Below, one piece after another: positions 23,706-34,965 of a stretch of DNA of 64,000 nt. This stretch comes from Heterodera schachtii. Lineage: Eukaryota; Nematoda; Chromadorea; Rhabditida; Heteroderidae. The position numbers and the translations under genes were made by a program. Under the pieces are notes generated by a model, which saw only the letters and a program-made list of their open reading frames with translations, was not told where the DNA came from and did not search any database. Within the stretch, counting starts at the first letter, position 1, and each line of letters starts with the position of its first letter. The DNA is taken from positions 186,001 through 250,000 of the forward strand of contig SIJG01000056.1 in the NCBI GenBank assembly GCA_023374025.1, written 5' to 3'.

Positions 23706-24145
23706 CAAGCAAATGATCCAGCCATGAAATTGTTAAGTCGAAATTCGAAAAAAAAAACTTTTTTTTTCTTATTAAAGCAATAAAAAGTCAAAGCACTTAC
23801 ATAATAACAAATTCTGCTGTATCTAAAATTTAAATAAGATTTTTTAAATGTTTATTAACAAAAAATTTAATTTATTATGAAAAGCAGTCAAATGAAATGT
23901 TAGGGAGAAATTAATGAATAGTATATAATTTTATTAAGATTAAATTAATAGTTTAATATTAAATTAAAAAAAATTGTATATTAAATAAAAATTAAGCATA
24001 TTTTTGGGAAGAGGGGGGGGTCCAGGGTCGCCAATAAACGCTGCCGCAAAAAAAATTTGAGTTAAGTTTATGCATAGATTTTGTTCAAAAAATAGCCAAA
24101 TTTTGCGAATTTGAGTCAGTTTTTTATGAAAATAATAATTTGTTG

Positions 24146-24173
24146 GAACTGGTGCTGATAGGCGCAGCCGAGG
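24146..24173 (+). repeat. GC-rich hairpin repeat, copy 4
   Basis: GGAACTGGTGCTGATAGGCG then CAGCCGAGGG, followed by AAAACC. It matches the family core GGYGCCGATAGGCGCAGCCG. A weaker relative may exist at 24025-24047 (GGGTCGCCAATAAACGCTGC). Confidence 0.65.
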
Positions 24174-24833
24174 GAAAACCTAAAATTTGAGCCAATTTTT
24201 CACATGTGCCCACGGCGGGCCCGACCCCAACTTTTTGCCCCCCGACCTTAATTCGGGGAATTGGAAACCCAGGGCGTTGTAAAAATTATAATTTTAGTGT
24301 TATATTTTTTATTACTAAATTTCAATTAATTATTTTTTGTCATTTAATGTAATTTTTAATACTTATTATGAAAGCTATGTTTAAAAGTTTATTGTTACAT
24401 AAAATAATACTTCACTTGATGATTAATGTTTGAACTTCTTCCATACTGGCTGACAATTTCTTTTGTCTAAATTGTAAATATTTTTATCTAAATATTTTTA
24501 ATCATTCTTGTTCTTGTTTCAAAAAAAATTTTAACCTTATTTTAAATTTTTTTATTGTTTATGAAATGATACAAAATGAAGATAGATTCATTCAATATTA
24601 TTTTTCTACTCAATGTAATTTTTCAGTAAATAAAAATATTAAAAATATTTTATGCTAATTGAAATAATTTTCTATCTTAAATGATTCTTTTTTCAAATAT
24701 TTTTTATAAAAAGCTTTTATTCTATTAATAATAAAATGTTGCCTACCTTTATTTTATATTTATTGTAATATTTGAAATAATATTTTAATTCCTCGGCGTG
24801 ATGCGTAAATTGAAAAATTTCGCTCGAGAAAAA
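24174..24833. other. Intergenic DNA with one GC patch
   Basis: 24200-24280 is GC-rich (CCCACGGCGGGCCCGACCCC, CGGGGAATTGGAAACCCAGG) without a readable frame. At 24392-24472 on the minus strand a TTTACAATTTAG acceptor-like site is followed by TKEIVSQYGRSSNINHQVKY and a stop, a possible but unsupported terminal exon. The rest is AT-rich. Confidence 0.45.
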
Positions 24834-26455
24834 ATAGAGAGAGAAAGAGAGAATGAATGATAAATGGAGAGAGAGAGATAGAGAAATTTGAGAGAGAAAG
24901 GAAGAGAGAGAAAGGAGAGACAAGTAGAGAAAGGAAGAGAGAGAGAGAAAGATTGAAGAAGAGAGAAAGAGAAAGAGAGAGGAAAGGAAATGAGAGAGTG
25001 GTGTGGGAGAAGAGAAAAAGGGGAGAGAGAGAGATTGAGAGAGAGGGAGAGGGAGGGAGAGAGAAATAAGAGAGATAGAGAGAAAGCAAAAAGAAAGAAA
25101 AGATTGAGAAAGAGATAGAAAGGAGGGAGAGGGAGAGACAGGAAATGAGAGATATAAAGAGAGGGGAGGAAGGAGAGAAAAAAGCGAGAGAGAGAAAAGG
25201 TGAGTGAAACAAAAATAGACAGACCGAGAGAGAGAGAGAGAAATTTGAAAGAGTAAGAAAGATAGAGAGATTAAGAGAGGGAAAGAGAAAGAGAGAGATA
25301 GCGAGAGACCAAGAGTAAGATAGAAATTAAGAGAGAGGGACAGGGAGAGAGGGACAAAGGAAGAGAGAGAGAGAGAGTGAGCAAGGAATGAAAAAGAAGA
25401 ATTGAGAGAGAGAGAGAAAGGAGGGAGAGAAAGGAGGGAGAGGGAGAGAAAGGAAATGAGAGAGGGAGAGAAAGACAGAAGAGATTGAGAGAGAGGGGAA
25501 GGGGAAAGGAAATGAGAGAGGTGGGGGAGAAGAGAAAAAGGGGAGAGAGAGATTGAGAGAATTTAAGAGAGAGAGAGGGAAATAGTCGAGAGCTAGAGAG
25601 AGAAAGGAGGGAGAGGGAGAGAAAGGAAGGGAGAGAGAGAGACAAAGGAAAGGAGAGAGACAGAGAGAGAATTGAAAGCGATTTAGAGAGTGTGAAAAGA
25701 GAGAGAGAGAAAGAGAGGGAGAGAGAAAGGAGGGAGAGGTAGAGAAAGGAAGAGAAAGAGAGAGCGGGAGAGAAAGAGATAAGATTGTGAGAGAGATTAA
25801 GAGAGAGGGAAAAGGAGAGAGGGATAACGGAAGAGAGATAGAGAGAAAGGAAAAGAGATAGATAGAGAGAGGGGAGGGGGAGAGAAAAAGGGAGTGAGAA
25901 AAATAGACAGAGAGAGAGAGAGAGAGAGAGAGAAAATGAATGAAAAATAGAGAGAGAGAAATTTGAGAGAGAAAGAAAGAGATAGAGAGAGAGATTAAGA
26001 GAGAAAATTTAAAGTGATTTAAATAATGTGAAAAGAGAGAGATAGCGAGAAAGACCAAGAGATAGAGATTAAGAGAGAGGAATAAAGGAAGAGAGATTGA
26101 GAGATAGAGAGAAAGGAAAGAAGAATTGAGAGAGAGAGAGAGAGAGGAAAGGAGGGAGAGGGAGAGAAAGGAAGTGAGAGAGAGAGGTGAGGTAGAAGAG
26201 AAAAAGGAGAGAGATTGAGAGAGAAAAAGAGAGGGAAAGAAACATAGAGAGAGATAGAGAGAAGAAAGAGAGAGAGATTAAGAGAGGGAAAGTGATTGAA
26301 GAGTGTGAAAAAGAGAGAGATAGAGAGAAAGGAAAAAAGATAGAAGGGATTGAGAGAGAGAGAGGAGCAGGAGGAGGAATAGGGAGGCAGAGGGGGAAAG
26401 TGAATGGAAAAGAAAGAGAGAAGTAGTGAAAGGAGATAAAGGAGAAGAGAAATGA
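24834..26455. repeat. Polypurine (GA)n tract, block 1, about 1.6 kb
   Basis: The plus strand is almost entirely A and G, built from GAGAGA, GGGAGAGAAAGG and GAAAGAGAGA with scattered single pyrimidines. The complementary strand gives long Ser/Leu/Phe ORFs (up to 243 codons) that are translation artefacts of CTCTCT. Such mirror-symmetric R:Y tracts can form intramolecular triplex (H-DNA). No motif indicates coding. Confidence 0.95.
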
Positions 26456-26512
26456 TATTGGGAAGAAAATAAATTAAATCGTTAAATTTTATCAAGATTT
26501 TTTTAGAATAAA

Positions 26513-26554
26513 ACAGAGCGGTTGGCGCCGCGAAGCGGCGCCCAAGCGCTCGTT
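26513..26554. repeat. 42-bp GC palindrome, copy 1 (partner 28752-28793)
   Basis: AGAGCGGTTGGCGCCGC, GAA, then GCGGCGCCCAAGCGCT: a nearly perfect hairpin with a 3-base loop. An exact direct copy of the 40-plus-bp core lies 2239 bp away, and the two copies bracket the tRNA-like sequence and the second GA tract. Similarity continues rightwards (TTTATTAAATGG and TTAACTAAATGG). Possibly termini or solo copies of a mobile element; the class is unknown. Confidence 0.9.
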
Positions 26555-26613
26555 TTTATTAAATGGGGTCATCCTTGAAAGTTTGCTTTTTATTTGTTTT
26601 TCGCACAATATAG

Positions 26614-26682
26614 GTAGTTTGTCTTTCGGACTCGAACCGCTGAGAGTGGAAGCGAGGAGCTTAACCACTTGGCCACAGGGTG
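26614..26682 (-). ncRNA. tRNA-like sequence (tRNA-derived SINE head or tRNA pseudogene)
   Basis: On the minus strand TGGCCAAGTGGTTAAG (26660-26675) is a textbook pol III A box and GGTTCGAGTCC (26628-26638) a textbook B box. From the A box to the B box there are about 39 nt where a standard tRNA has about 46. The flanking 7-mers do not pair as an acceptor stem and the T stem pairs only partly. It is therefore not a functional tRNA and better fits a SINE head or decayed tRNA. Internal promoter boxes could still drive pol III transcription leftward towards the GC palindrome. Confidence 0.55.
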
Positions 26683-26817
26683 AGTTGAAAGGAACTGGAT
26701 AATTCCTTACTCTATACTAATCGAGTAAATACCCCGCCCACTTTTTTGCCTTTTTGAATTGGCGCTTTTTGTAATGTTTTGTTGAAATAGAAAATTAAAA
26801 AATATAATTGAAAAATA

Positions 26818-28697
26818 ATAGAGAGAAGGAAAGTTAGAGGAGAGAGTGCAGTGTATGTTTCTTTGTCCCCGCGGGTGGGAGGGGTAGAGTAGGTAATGTG
26901 TGCGGTCGTCCCGCATGGGTTGAATGTGTGCGAGTTTGTTTATTTGTGTGATGCGTGTGTAGGAGTGGGTGGGAATGAGCAGGTAGAGAAGAATAGGAAA
27001 ACTAAAGAGAGAGAAAGGAAAGGAAGATAATAGACAGGATAGAGAGAAGAGAAAAGGAAATACAAAAAGAGAGAGAAAGAACAAAGAAAAGAGAAAGAAA
27101 AAGAAAGAGAGATGAAAGGAAAGTGGGGGAGAGAGAATGGAGAGAAAAAAGAAGGGGAGAGAGTTGTGAGAAAGAGTGATGGAGAGGGAGGGAGAGACAG
27201 AGAGATGGGGCAAGAGTGAGAGGAGGCAGGTTGAAAGAGGGAAGAGAGAAAGAGAGAGATAGTGAGGAGAGAAGAGAGAAAGGAGGAAAAAAGAGAGGGA
27301 GAGAGAGAGAGAGCGTGGTGAGGAGAGGAGAAAAGGATGAAAAAAGAGAGAGAGAGTGAGGTGAGGAGAGAAGAGATAAACGGGGGAAAAAGAGAGAGTA
27401 AGAGAGAAGTAAGGTAAGGAGATAAGAGAGAAAGGAGGAAAAAAAGAGAGACAAATATAATGTGTGGTGAGAAGAGAAGTGATAAAGAGGAAAAAGAGGA
27501 AAGAGTGAGGAGGGGAGAAGAGAGAAGAAATAAAACGGGGAAAAAGAGAGTGAGAGAGAGAAAGAGTGTTGAGAGAAGAGAGAGAGAGGAGTGGGAGAGA
27601 GAGAGCGAGAGAGAGAAAGTGAGCGAGTGAGACGGAGAGAGAGAGGTCAAAGGAGAGAGAGAGGAAGAGAGACGGAGAGATAAAGGGGAAATCGAGAGAG
27701 GGGAGAGAGAGAGAGAGACCGAGAGAGAATGGGTAAAGAGAGAGAAGGAGGGAGAAGAAAGAAAAGGCCAAAGAAAGAGAGTGAAGAAATAGGGGGGGGG
27801 GCGAGGGGAAGAGAGAGGGAGAGAGGGAGGGGAAAGAAAGAGGAGAGAGAGGAAGAGAGAGACGGAGAGAGAAAGGGGAAAGAGAGAGAAGGAGAGAGGG
27901 GAGGGGGAGAGAGAGAGAGAGAGGGAGAGAGAGAGGGATAGAGAAAGGGCAAAGAGAGAGAAGGAGAGAAGAGTAGGACCAAAGAGAGAGAGGGGAAAGA
28001 GAAGAGAGGGGAAAGAGAGAGGGGGAAAAGAGAGAGAGAGGGGGGAGGGAAGAGAGAGGGGGGAAAGAGAGAGGGGGAGCGAGGGGAAGAGAGAGGGAGA
28101 GAGAGAGAGACGGAGAGAAAAAGGCGAAAGAGAGAGAGGGAGAGAGGGGAGTGAGAGAGAGAGGAAGAGAGGGACGGAGAGAGAAAGGGCAAAGAGAGAG
28201 AGGAGGGGGGAGGGAGAGAGAGGGGGAAAAGAGAGAGGGGAGAGAGAGGGAAAAGAGAGAGAGAGAGGGAAGGAAAAAGAGAGAGAGGAAGAGGGATAGA
28301 GAGAGAGTGAGACAGAGAGAGAGGAGGCAAAGAGAGACAGAGAGAGGAAGAGAAAGACGGAGAGAGAAAGGGGAAAGAGAGAGAGAAGAGAAGGGGAAAG
28401 AGAGAGGGGGAGATAAGAGAGGGGAAAAGAGAGAGAGAGAGGCAGGAAAAGGAGAGAGAAGAGACAGAGGAACAGATAGATAGAGAGACCGTGAGGGAAA
28501 ATAAAAACAAGGAGAGAGAAGAGAGAGAGGAAGAGGCCGAGAGAGAGAGTAAAAAGAGAGAGAGAGGAAGAGAGAGACGGAGAGATAAAGTGGAAATAGA
28601 GAGAGGGAGAGACAATGGAAAGATAGACGGGGAGAGGGAGAGAGAAGGAAGAGAGATAGAGGGAGGGAGATAGAGAGACAGAGAGAAGAGAGAGATT
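26818..28697. repeat. Polypurine (GA)n tract, block 2, about 1.9 kb
   Basis: After a short transition (26818-27000, with GTGTGCGAG-type sequence) the plus strand is again nearly pure purine: GGGAGAGAGAGAGA, GGGGAAAGAGAGAG and similar. Block 2 has more GGG runs than block 1. The ORFs of 236-362 codons on the complement are (CTCTCT)n artefacts. The end is sharp at 28697, 55 bp before the second GC palindrome. Confidence 0.95.
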
Positions 28698-28751
28698 TTG
28701 AGTGAAACTAATAATATTAAATTATTTTTTTTCAATTTTTCAAATTATTTG

Positions 28752-28793
28752 ACAGAGCGGTTGGCGCCGCGAAGCGGCGCCCAAGCGCTCGTT
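28752..28793. repeat. 42-bp GC palindrome, copy 2
   Basis: Same sequence and orientation as 26513-26554 (ACAGAGCGGTTGGCGCCGC...). Downstream, CTACGAGCGCTGTGG at 28828-28842 carries a further GAGCGCT motif in a GC-rich patch (to 28860) that has no readable frame. Confidence 0.9.
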
Positions 28794-29039
28794 GTTAACT
28801 AAATGGTGAAAAATTTTTCTCTTTGCTACGAGCGCTGTGGAGACGCACGCGCGACGACAAGTTAGTGATGGTTAATGTCTTTTGTTCTGACAATAAAAAA
28901 AACATTTTTAAATATTCTAAGATATAAAAAATATTTATTTAAAAAATAATAATTTTAAACAATTGAATATTTAGAACATTCATCTTTACAAAAATATTTT
29001 TAATAACAAAAGGATTGTAAAACAATGTGAGTTTAATCA

Positions 29040-29252
29040 CTACTTTGATTGAAAAAATATTAGTGGTTGTCTTTGAATATTTTTCATTTCGTCAATCATT
29101 GTTTCCGCTTCACTTGAGGATATATGACCTCTCCTCTTGAGGAATTTAATTATTATGAACCAACAGAGTACAAAAAGAGGGAACGCAAATACATAATGCG
29201 AAAGAAGCAAAATATGAAAAAAAGTGTCATTAGATTCTTTGTTTTCAGCACT
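29040..29252 (-). CDS. Terminal exon of a predicted single-pass membrane protein
   Basis: A 70-codon stop-to-stop frame on the minus strand begins SAENKESNDTFF, then a hydrophobic stretch HILLLSHYVFAFPLFVLCWF with FIII, then the basic KFLKRRGH and a polar tail SSSEAETMIDEMKNIQRQP ending at TAG (29040-29042). The order (polar, about 22-residue hydrophobic helix, Lys/Arg anchor, acidic tail) is typical of a type I membrane protein with a short cytoplasmic tail. It lacks an initiating ATG, so it should be a last exon; the acceptor is unclear (TTTGAAG at about 29251-29257). No upstream exon could be joined in frame. Family unknown. Confidence 0.45.
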   Translation of the reverse strand, partial: SAENKESNDTFFHILLLSHYVFAFPLFVLCWFIIIKFLKRRGHISSSEAETMIDEMKNIQRQPLIFFQSK

Positions 29253-30081
29253 TCAAACGGAGTATTATTTGTTTATTGATTTTATGTATATAAAAAACCT
29301 TTCTTTAAATAATATTTACCGTTGAAGTTTAAATGATTAAAAGTAGCCTTTAAAACATTTTGCCTATAAATAAGTTCTTTTTATATTTAAAAAATTTTTT
29401 GATTTATATATTTTTAGATGTCCTTGGAAAATTTGAAAAATTTTAGCCAATATTAATTTTCATTTGATTTATTTTAATTTATTTTACCTTTATTTAACGA
29501 GATTTAGTTGTATTAAAAATTTCTGATATTAATGAATAGCTAATATTTTTGAAAATTTTAAAAATTTACATTTAAATTAAAATTTAATATTTTTTTTTAG
29601 TATAGCCGTTATTTTTATGCTGTGAGTGTTAACGCCAAAATTCTATGATTGTATTTTTATATTACTTGTAAAAAGTCATTTCATCCAAAACAACGGTTTT
29701 ATTTTTTTCGCTATTTTATAAATCTAAAAGAAAGACTTAATTAAAATAAAAACGAATTTAATTGAATCAATTTTTATTTTGTCTTAACGCTTAATCATTT
29801 CGTAATGTTATGAATGAATTTAAATTTTGTTTATTTTTTTATTTTTAATTATGTTTTTGAATTCGTGTTTAAATTTCAATGTTTTAAAACAATTAACAAT
29901 TATTTATTGTTTAATAATTTACTGTTTTATATACATTGAAACATTCAATACTTTATTTTTTGTTGCTTTTCTTCTTATTTATCTCTTATTAATAAAGAAA
30001 AATGTATTTGTTTTTTGATTATTTATTCTTTTTCTTATTCTTAATTAATACTTAAAATTAAATTTTTATTTAATATTTTCT

Positions 30082-30153
30082 TTATTTCTCGAGATGATTC
30101 TCCATGAATATCTCTATGAAGTTCATTGGCAATTTAGCGCAGACATATTTTCC
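30082..30153 (-). CDS. Possible short terminal exon, 23 aa
   Basis: After an acceptor-like AATTTTAAG on the minus strand the frame reads GKYVCAKLPMNFIEIFMENH then LEK and TAA (30082-30084). Its composition (Cys, Pro, Met, His, Glu) differs from the AT-rich background. It is on the same strand as the membrane exon at 29040 but cannot be linked to it. Weak call. Confidence 0.2.
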   Translation of the reverse strand, partial: GKYVCAKLPMNFIEIFMENHLEK

Positions 30154-33100
30154 TTAAAATTTATTATTTTACAAATTTTATATAGTCTCTAAATAATTAA
30201 TCATTTAAATGAACAAAATATTAAAAAGTAATGTAAATATATAATTTTTTTCAAAAAATATTAAAATTATTTATATTCATTCAAAAATATATATTATAAA
30301 AATGATGAAAATTTACACTTGGAGTTTTTAAAACTCTTCTTATTTTTTAAGTTTAATATTAAATCATATATTTATATTTTAAAGCCTTTTCATTTTACAA
30401 AAGGTTCTTAACTTTAATGAAATTATCATATCAAATGAACTTTTAAATTTAGAAATTATTTTTTAAAATTTTAATTAATTATTATAAATTCATTTACATC
30501 TTAAAAACATAAATATTCAAATACAATATCTTTTAGAGAAAAAATTTAAATGATTTTTATTCAATTATTCTTTCTGGTTTACTAATTAAATGTAAATGAG
30601 TCCACTGAATAAGAAAATTAGGCAAGTAAAAAAGCTAATTTGCCTTATTTTAATTATTAGCAATAGAATTCGTTTATAAAAATTTCTTATATTTAATATA
30701 ATATAATTAGGTAAAATTGAATTTCTAAGGAAATTTTGATGTAGAGAAAGATCTTTGCGTAACATATACAATAAAATGGTTAATATTTCGCATTTTCCTC
30801 GTTTAAAAGTATAAATTACCTTAATTTTTTTTGTTTCATTAGAAAATTTTAATTATTAATTCTCATTTAAACCTTTTCAATGGATATTTCTTTTTTTTCT
30901 TGACTACTTGGGAACTAAATGACTTTTGTTCACTTTCATAAAAATCAAAAATTAAAGCGAAATAATTATTAAAATGATTTTAATTGAAATTTACAACTTT
31001 AATAATATAGATTTTATTTTATATAATTTTACTCCTTCAATAGTATGAATGTCGCACCATAATATTTTGTGTGCAGCTAAAAATTTGAATCTTCATAATT
31101 GCATTTAATCATAAAGAGAGGAATTCGAATTTTTCTGAATGGTCGCTTTTTGATATATTTCAGGCATATAATTCTACAGAAAATGATATAATTTTGATTT
31201 AAAAAGGGTCCCCATTATGGTTTAAATTTGATATTTTAACCACGCATATTCATTTTAATTCCTTAAAACTTGAAATAAAGCTCAGCTTTGATATTAGGTA
31301 CCGGTAGGGACAGTTGGACATTTAAAAAATAATAATATATTGAAATAAAATTCTGACTAAAGAAAATAATATTTAAAAAGCCCGTCATAACATCAGTTGT
31401 GTTGTTTTTAATGAAAATCGAAATAATATTTTTGAAGCAACGACTTGCAATAATATTAACGAATATAAAGAACAAACTTTATCTCTGATTAAATACAAAA
31501 GAGAGCTGATAAATAGAACACCAATTAAAAATTCAACACTTTTCATAATTGCATTTAATCATAAATGCAGCTTTTCAATACTGTTTTTTCATCGTTAAAA
31601 TTAATTTAATTTTTCTAATAAATAAAATCCTATAGAAAATGAAAATAAAGAAATTCAATTTATATAATCTTAAGAAAAAATTAATCAAACAAAAATGAAT
31701 TATATAAAAATAAAGATATATGTATGCATACCAATGTTTTCACCACACATCGAGTTGAATTAATACGGGAAATCCAAAAAGAAACTGAAAAAAGCATTAA
31801 AAACAAAGAATAGTTTAAAGCAAAAAAATATATATATTAAATATTATTATATTTAAACTGTTTTTAATTGAGTGAATAAATATAATTTATCTGAATATAA
31901 CAAAAATTTATTTACAATCGTATAGAAAATTATTATAAAAAAAATCAATAAATAAAACATTATTACGCGACCGGAGAAAACTGGACGAAATATAAATAGC
32001 GAAATCAAATAAATACTTCAAAATATGCAAAAACAATTTTTTTTTAAATGAAAAATGCTATTTATAGAAAAAAATTTTTAAATGAAACTTTAAATCCTTT
32101 TGAAATAATAATTTCGAAACCAGAAGAAATAAAAATTTTAATAATTAAGGCTTAAAAGATTTTTATTTTACCAAATTAATTAAGAAATAATAATTTCTTT
32201 AGAAGAAGTCATACTACAAAATTATTAAAATTCCTTCAAAAATAATCAATTATTAATGGAAACTCAAATTTAAAAATTTAAATACTTTAAACAAACTTAT
32301 TAATTATTAAGACAAAAATTAAATACAATTTAAGAAAATCTTATTGTAAAAGAAAAAATATGATAAATATAAACCATTTTATTAAAAATAATCAATTTAG
32401 TTCTTATAATTTACGGAAATATTTAAAATAATCAAAAATCTTAAAAAAAATTTATGCAATTAAAAATTATGATATATTAACTCATTGATAAAAGGATGAA
32501 GCAAAAAGTACATAATTTTTTTTTATAAAATATATCATTCGCGCTTTCAAATGATCTGCGATTAAATAGAATACATATATAAAAAAGTACCCCAAGTGAC
32601 ATCATAATTTTTTTTTTAATTTTTAAAAAATTATTTTTTTTATTAATTTAAAAATATTTATCCAAAATAATCACGGTTAATCAGCAATACGCAAAAGAAC
32701 AGAAAAGAAACATGAGTTTATGTATTAATGCTACTATTAAAATTGTATAAATAAAATAAAGAATTTCTGATGAAAACATAACAATATTTAAAACAATATC
32801 ATATTAGTTTCTCAATTATTTGCTTAAAATATAAATAATTATTTAAACATAATTTTCTATTGGCAACCAACTTAAAGCATGCAAATAAATAAAATTAGAT
32901 AAAAATCAAAATTCGAAGAAAAAGATATTTTTGGTGTTTAATTTTCGAAAAAAATAATTAAATAATGGAAATAAATTTAGGTATTCTTTGTAAGAAATAA
33001 AAAAATTTGGGTTTAAGCAAGTAATAAATGAGCTATTATTTAACTTGAAAATATAACTAAAACAGAAAAATAAGATGTCCAAAAAAAATAAATATTGAAA

Positions 33101-34690
33101 AAGGAATTTAGCAAATTTTATCGTTTATATTATATGAGAAATTAAGTAAAACAATTAGAAGCATTTAAGAATTAGAGCTATAATACTTTTTTCGATAACT
33201 TAAAGAAACATTAAAATATTTATAAAAAAAAAATTGAATTTAGAAAAAATATTTCTAAATAAGAAAATCAATTGAAACAAATTAAAAGAAAAAAAACAAG
33301 TTTTCAAACAGATTTTTTACTAGAACATAAAACGAAAAATAATCGAAAAATTTACAATAAATATTTTTAGAAAAATATGAGATAGGCAATGTGCAAAAAT
33401 TGAAACAAATTTGATAAAATAACTGAGAAAATTATGGAAATATGAATTAATGCAAAAGGAAAAAATTCCTAAAAATAAACGAGAAATACTTAGTGAAGGC
33501 ATTTAAACTGAGACGATCAATTTAATAAAAATAAAGCAATTTAAAAACAAAAAATTAATATAAATAAAAATATATAAGAATAACGAGAAAATAAACAAAT
33601 TTAACAAAAAGAAAAATAGTTGTATGCTTAATTATTTATTAATTTATAATCACAATGCATAATGACAGAAATACACTAATTAAAAATTAATTTAGAAAAA
33701 AGTACATTAGACCCGAAGGATTCGATACAGTAAATTAATCGCCCGAGAATTAAAGAAATTAAATTTCTATTAAAAATAAATTCTTTTATAATGAGTTCAA
33801 CATTTAATATATAACAAATAATGCAGCTAATTAACTAAGAAAATTATATACTATTGAAATAAAACCAAATAATCCAAATTGCTTTCTTTTTTATAAATAA
33901 TACAAAAATTTCCTCTAATCTTGATATAAATAATTGCAAGTTCTAAATACAAATATAAGTATCAATGAAGATGGCATAAGAATAAGTTAAAAAAGGCAAT
34001 AATTATGCTAAAATTTTTATAAACAAAAATCAAAATGGACCAAAAGCGAGAACAAAAATGCGGAACTGAAAACATGAGAAAAAGAAAAGCAAAAAAAAAA
34101 GAGAAAAAAATACGAATTAAAAAAATATGATTAAAAAAAATTAAAGTGAAACAAATTAAAAGAAAATATAAAAACTAACAATTTAATATAAATAAATTAT
34201 TCAATGGCATTATATTACATTAAGAACTTTATGATTCTTTTATTTTGACTTTAATGAATTCAAGAGCGCGATCGTGAAAATATTAAGTTATTATTATATT
34301 TAATTAAAATCAATTTCAAATATGAAATTAAAATTAATAATCTTTTATTGTTATTAAAGCAATTTAAAAAGTCAAAGTTCATAATAAATAAATAAAATAA
34401 AGATAAATCATGAGGAAATACATTGTTCTCATTTTTCAATTAATTTAGAGATGAAAAATTAAAAATAAAATTTCTTGGCAGCGCCCGAGAACAAATTCTT
34501 AATTCCCGTCTAAGTTTAGAAGAAAAAAAGAACCCAATTTGTTTAACAAAATTATAATTGGATTGATGAATTATATTTTATAAAACAAAATTGAACAAAT
34601 AGCTAAAAAAAAGTCATAAGTAAAACTTAATCAAATTAATATAATAATAAAATAACACTTTTCAACTTCAAAAAGGCATTAGAGACAGGA
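30154..34690. other. AT-rich intergenic DNA
   Basis: No supportable gene, RNA or structured repeat. The ORFs at 30586-30771, 31263-31475 and 33320-33502 are Phe/Ile/Asn-rich as expected by chance. The last residues of the 31263-31475 frame (VQLSLPVPNIKAELYFKF) are slightly more protein-like. ATAATTGCATTTAATCATAAA occurs twice (31096 and 31543). Confidence 0.5.
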
Positions 34691-34965
34691 AAACTGGGTC
34701 TGAGAGATCCCGATTTGAGGTCCCAACCGAATCCCGCTCAATCCCGAACGATCGGGATGCATCCCGAGTCGAGGTCCCAGCCTCCCGCTCAATCCCGAAC
34801 GATCGGGACGCATCCCGAGTCGGGAACCAACCGAATCCCGATCACGCTCAGTTCCGAACAATTAGGATGCATCCCGAGTCGAGGTCCCAGCCTCCCGCTC
34901 AATCCCGAACGATCGTGACGCATCCCGAGTCGGGAACCAACCGAATCCCGATTAATACCGCGAGA
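34691..34965. repeat. GC-rich tandem repeat, 110-bp period built of 51- and 59-bp halves
   Basis: CGCTCAATCCCGAACGATCG followed by GGATGCATCCCGAGTCGAGG alternates with a half ending GGGAACCAACCGAATCCCGA. The segment CCTCCCGCTCAATCCCGAAC recurs at 34781 and 34891, giving a 110-bp period. Motifs CCCGAACGATCGGGA and GGATGCATCC are palindromic. Short ORFs on both strands are repeat artefacts. It is sharply bounded by AT-rich sequence. Confidence 0.85.

Noticed and set aside
26614..26682. Functional tRNA gene
   Set aside because: A and B boxes are good, but the body is about 7 nt short, the acceptor stem does not pair and the T stem pairs only in part.
24717..28735. Ser/Leu/Phe-rich ORFs of up to 362 codons
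   Set aside because: Translation of (CTCTCT)n opposite the GA tracts; several frames are open at once and there is no composition beyond the repeat.
31096..31564. Duplicate ATAATTGCATTTAATCATAAA (31096 and 31543) as an attachment site or LTR edge
   Set aside because: Only about 21 AT-rich bp match and no element structure lies between.
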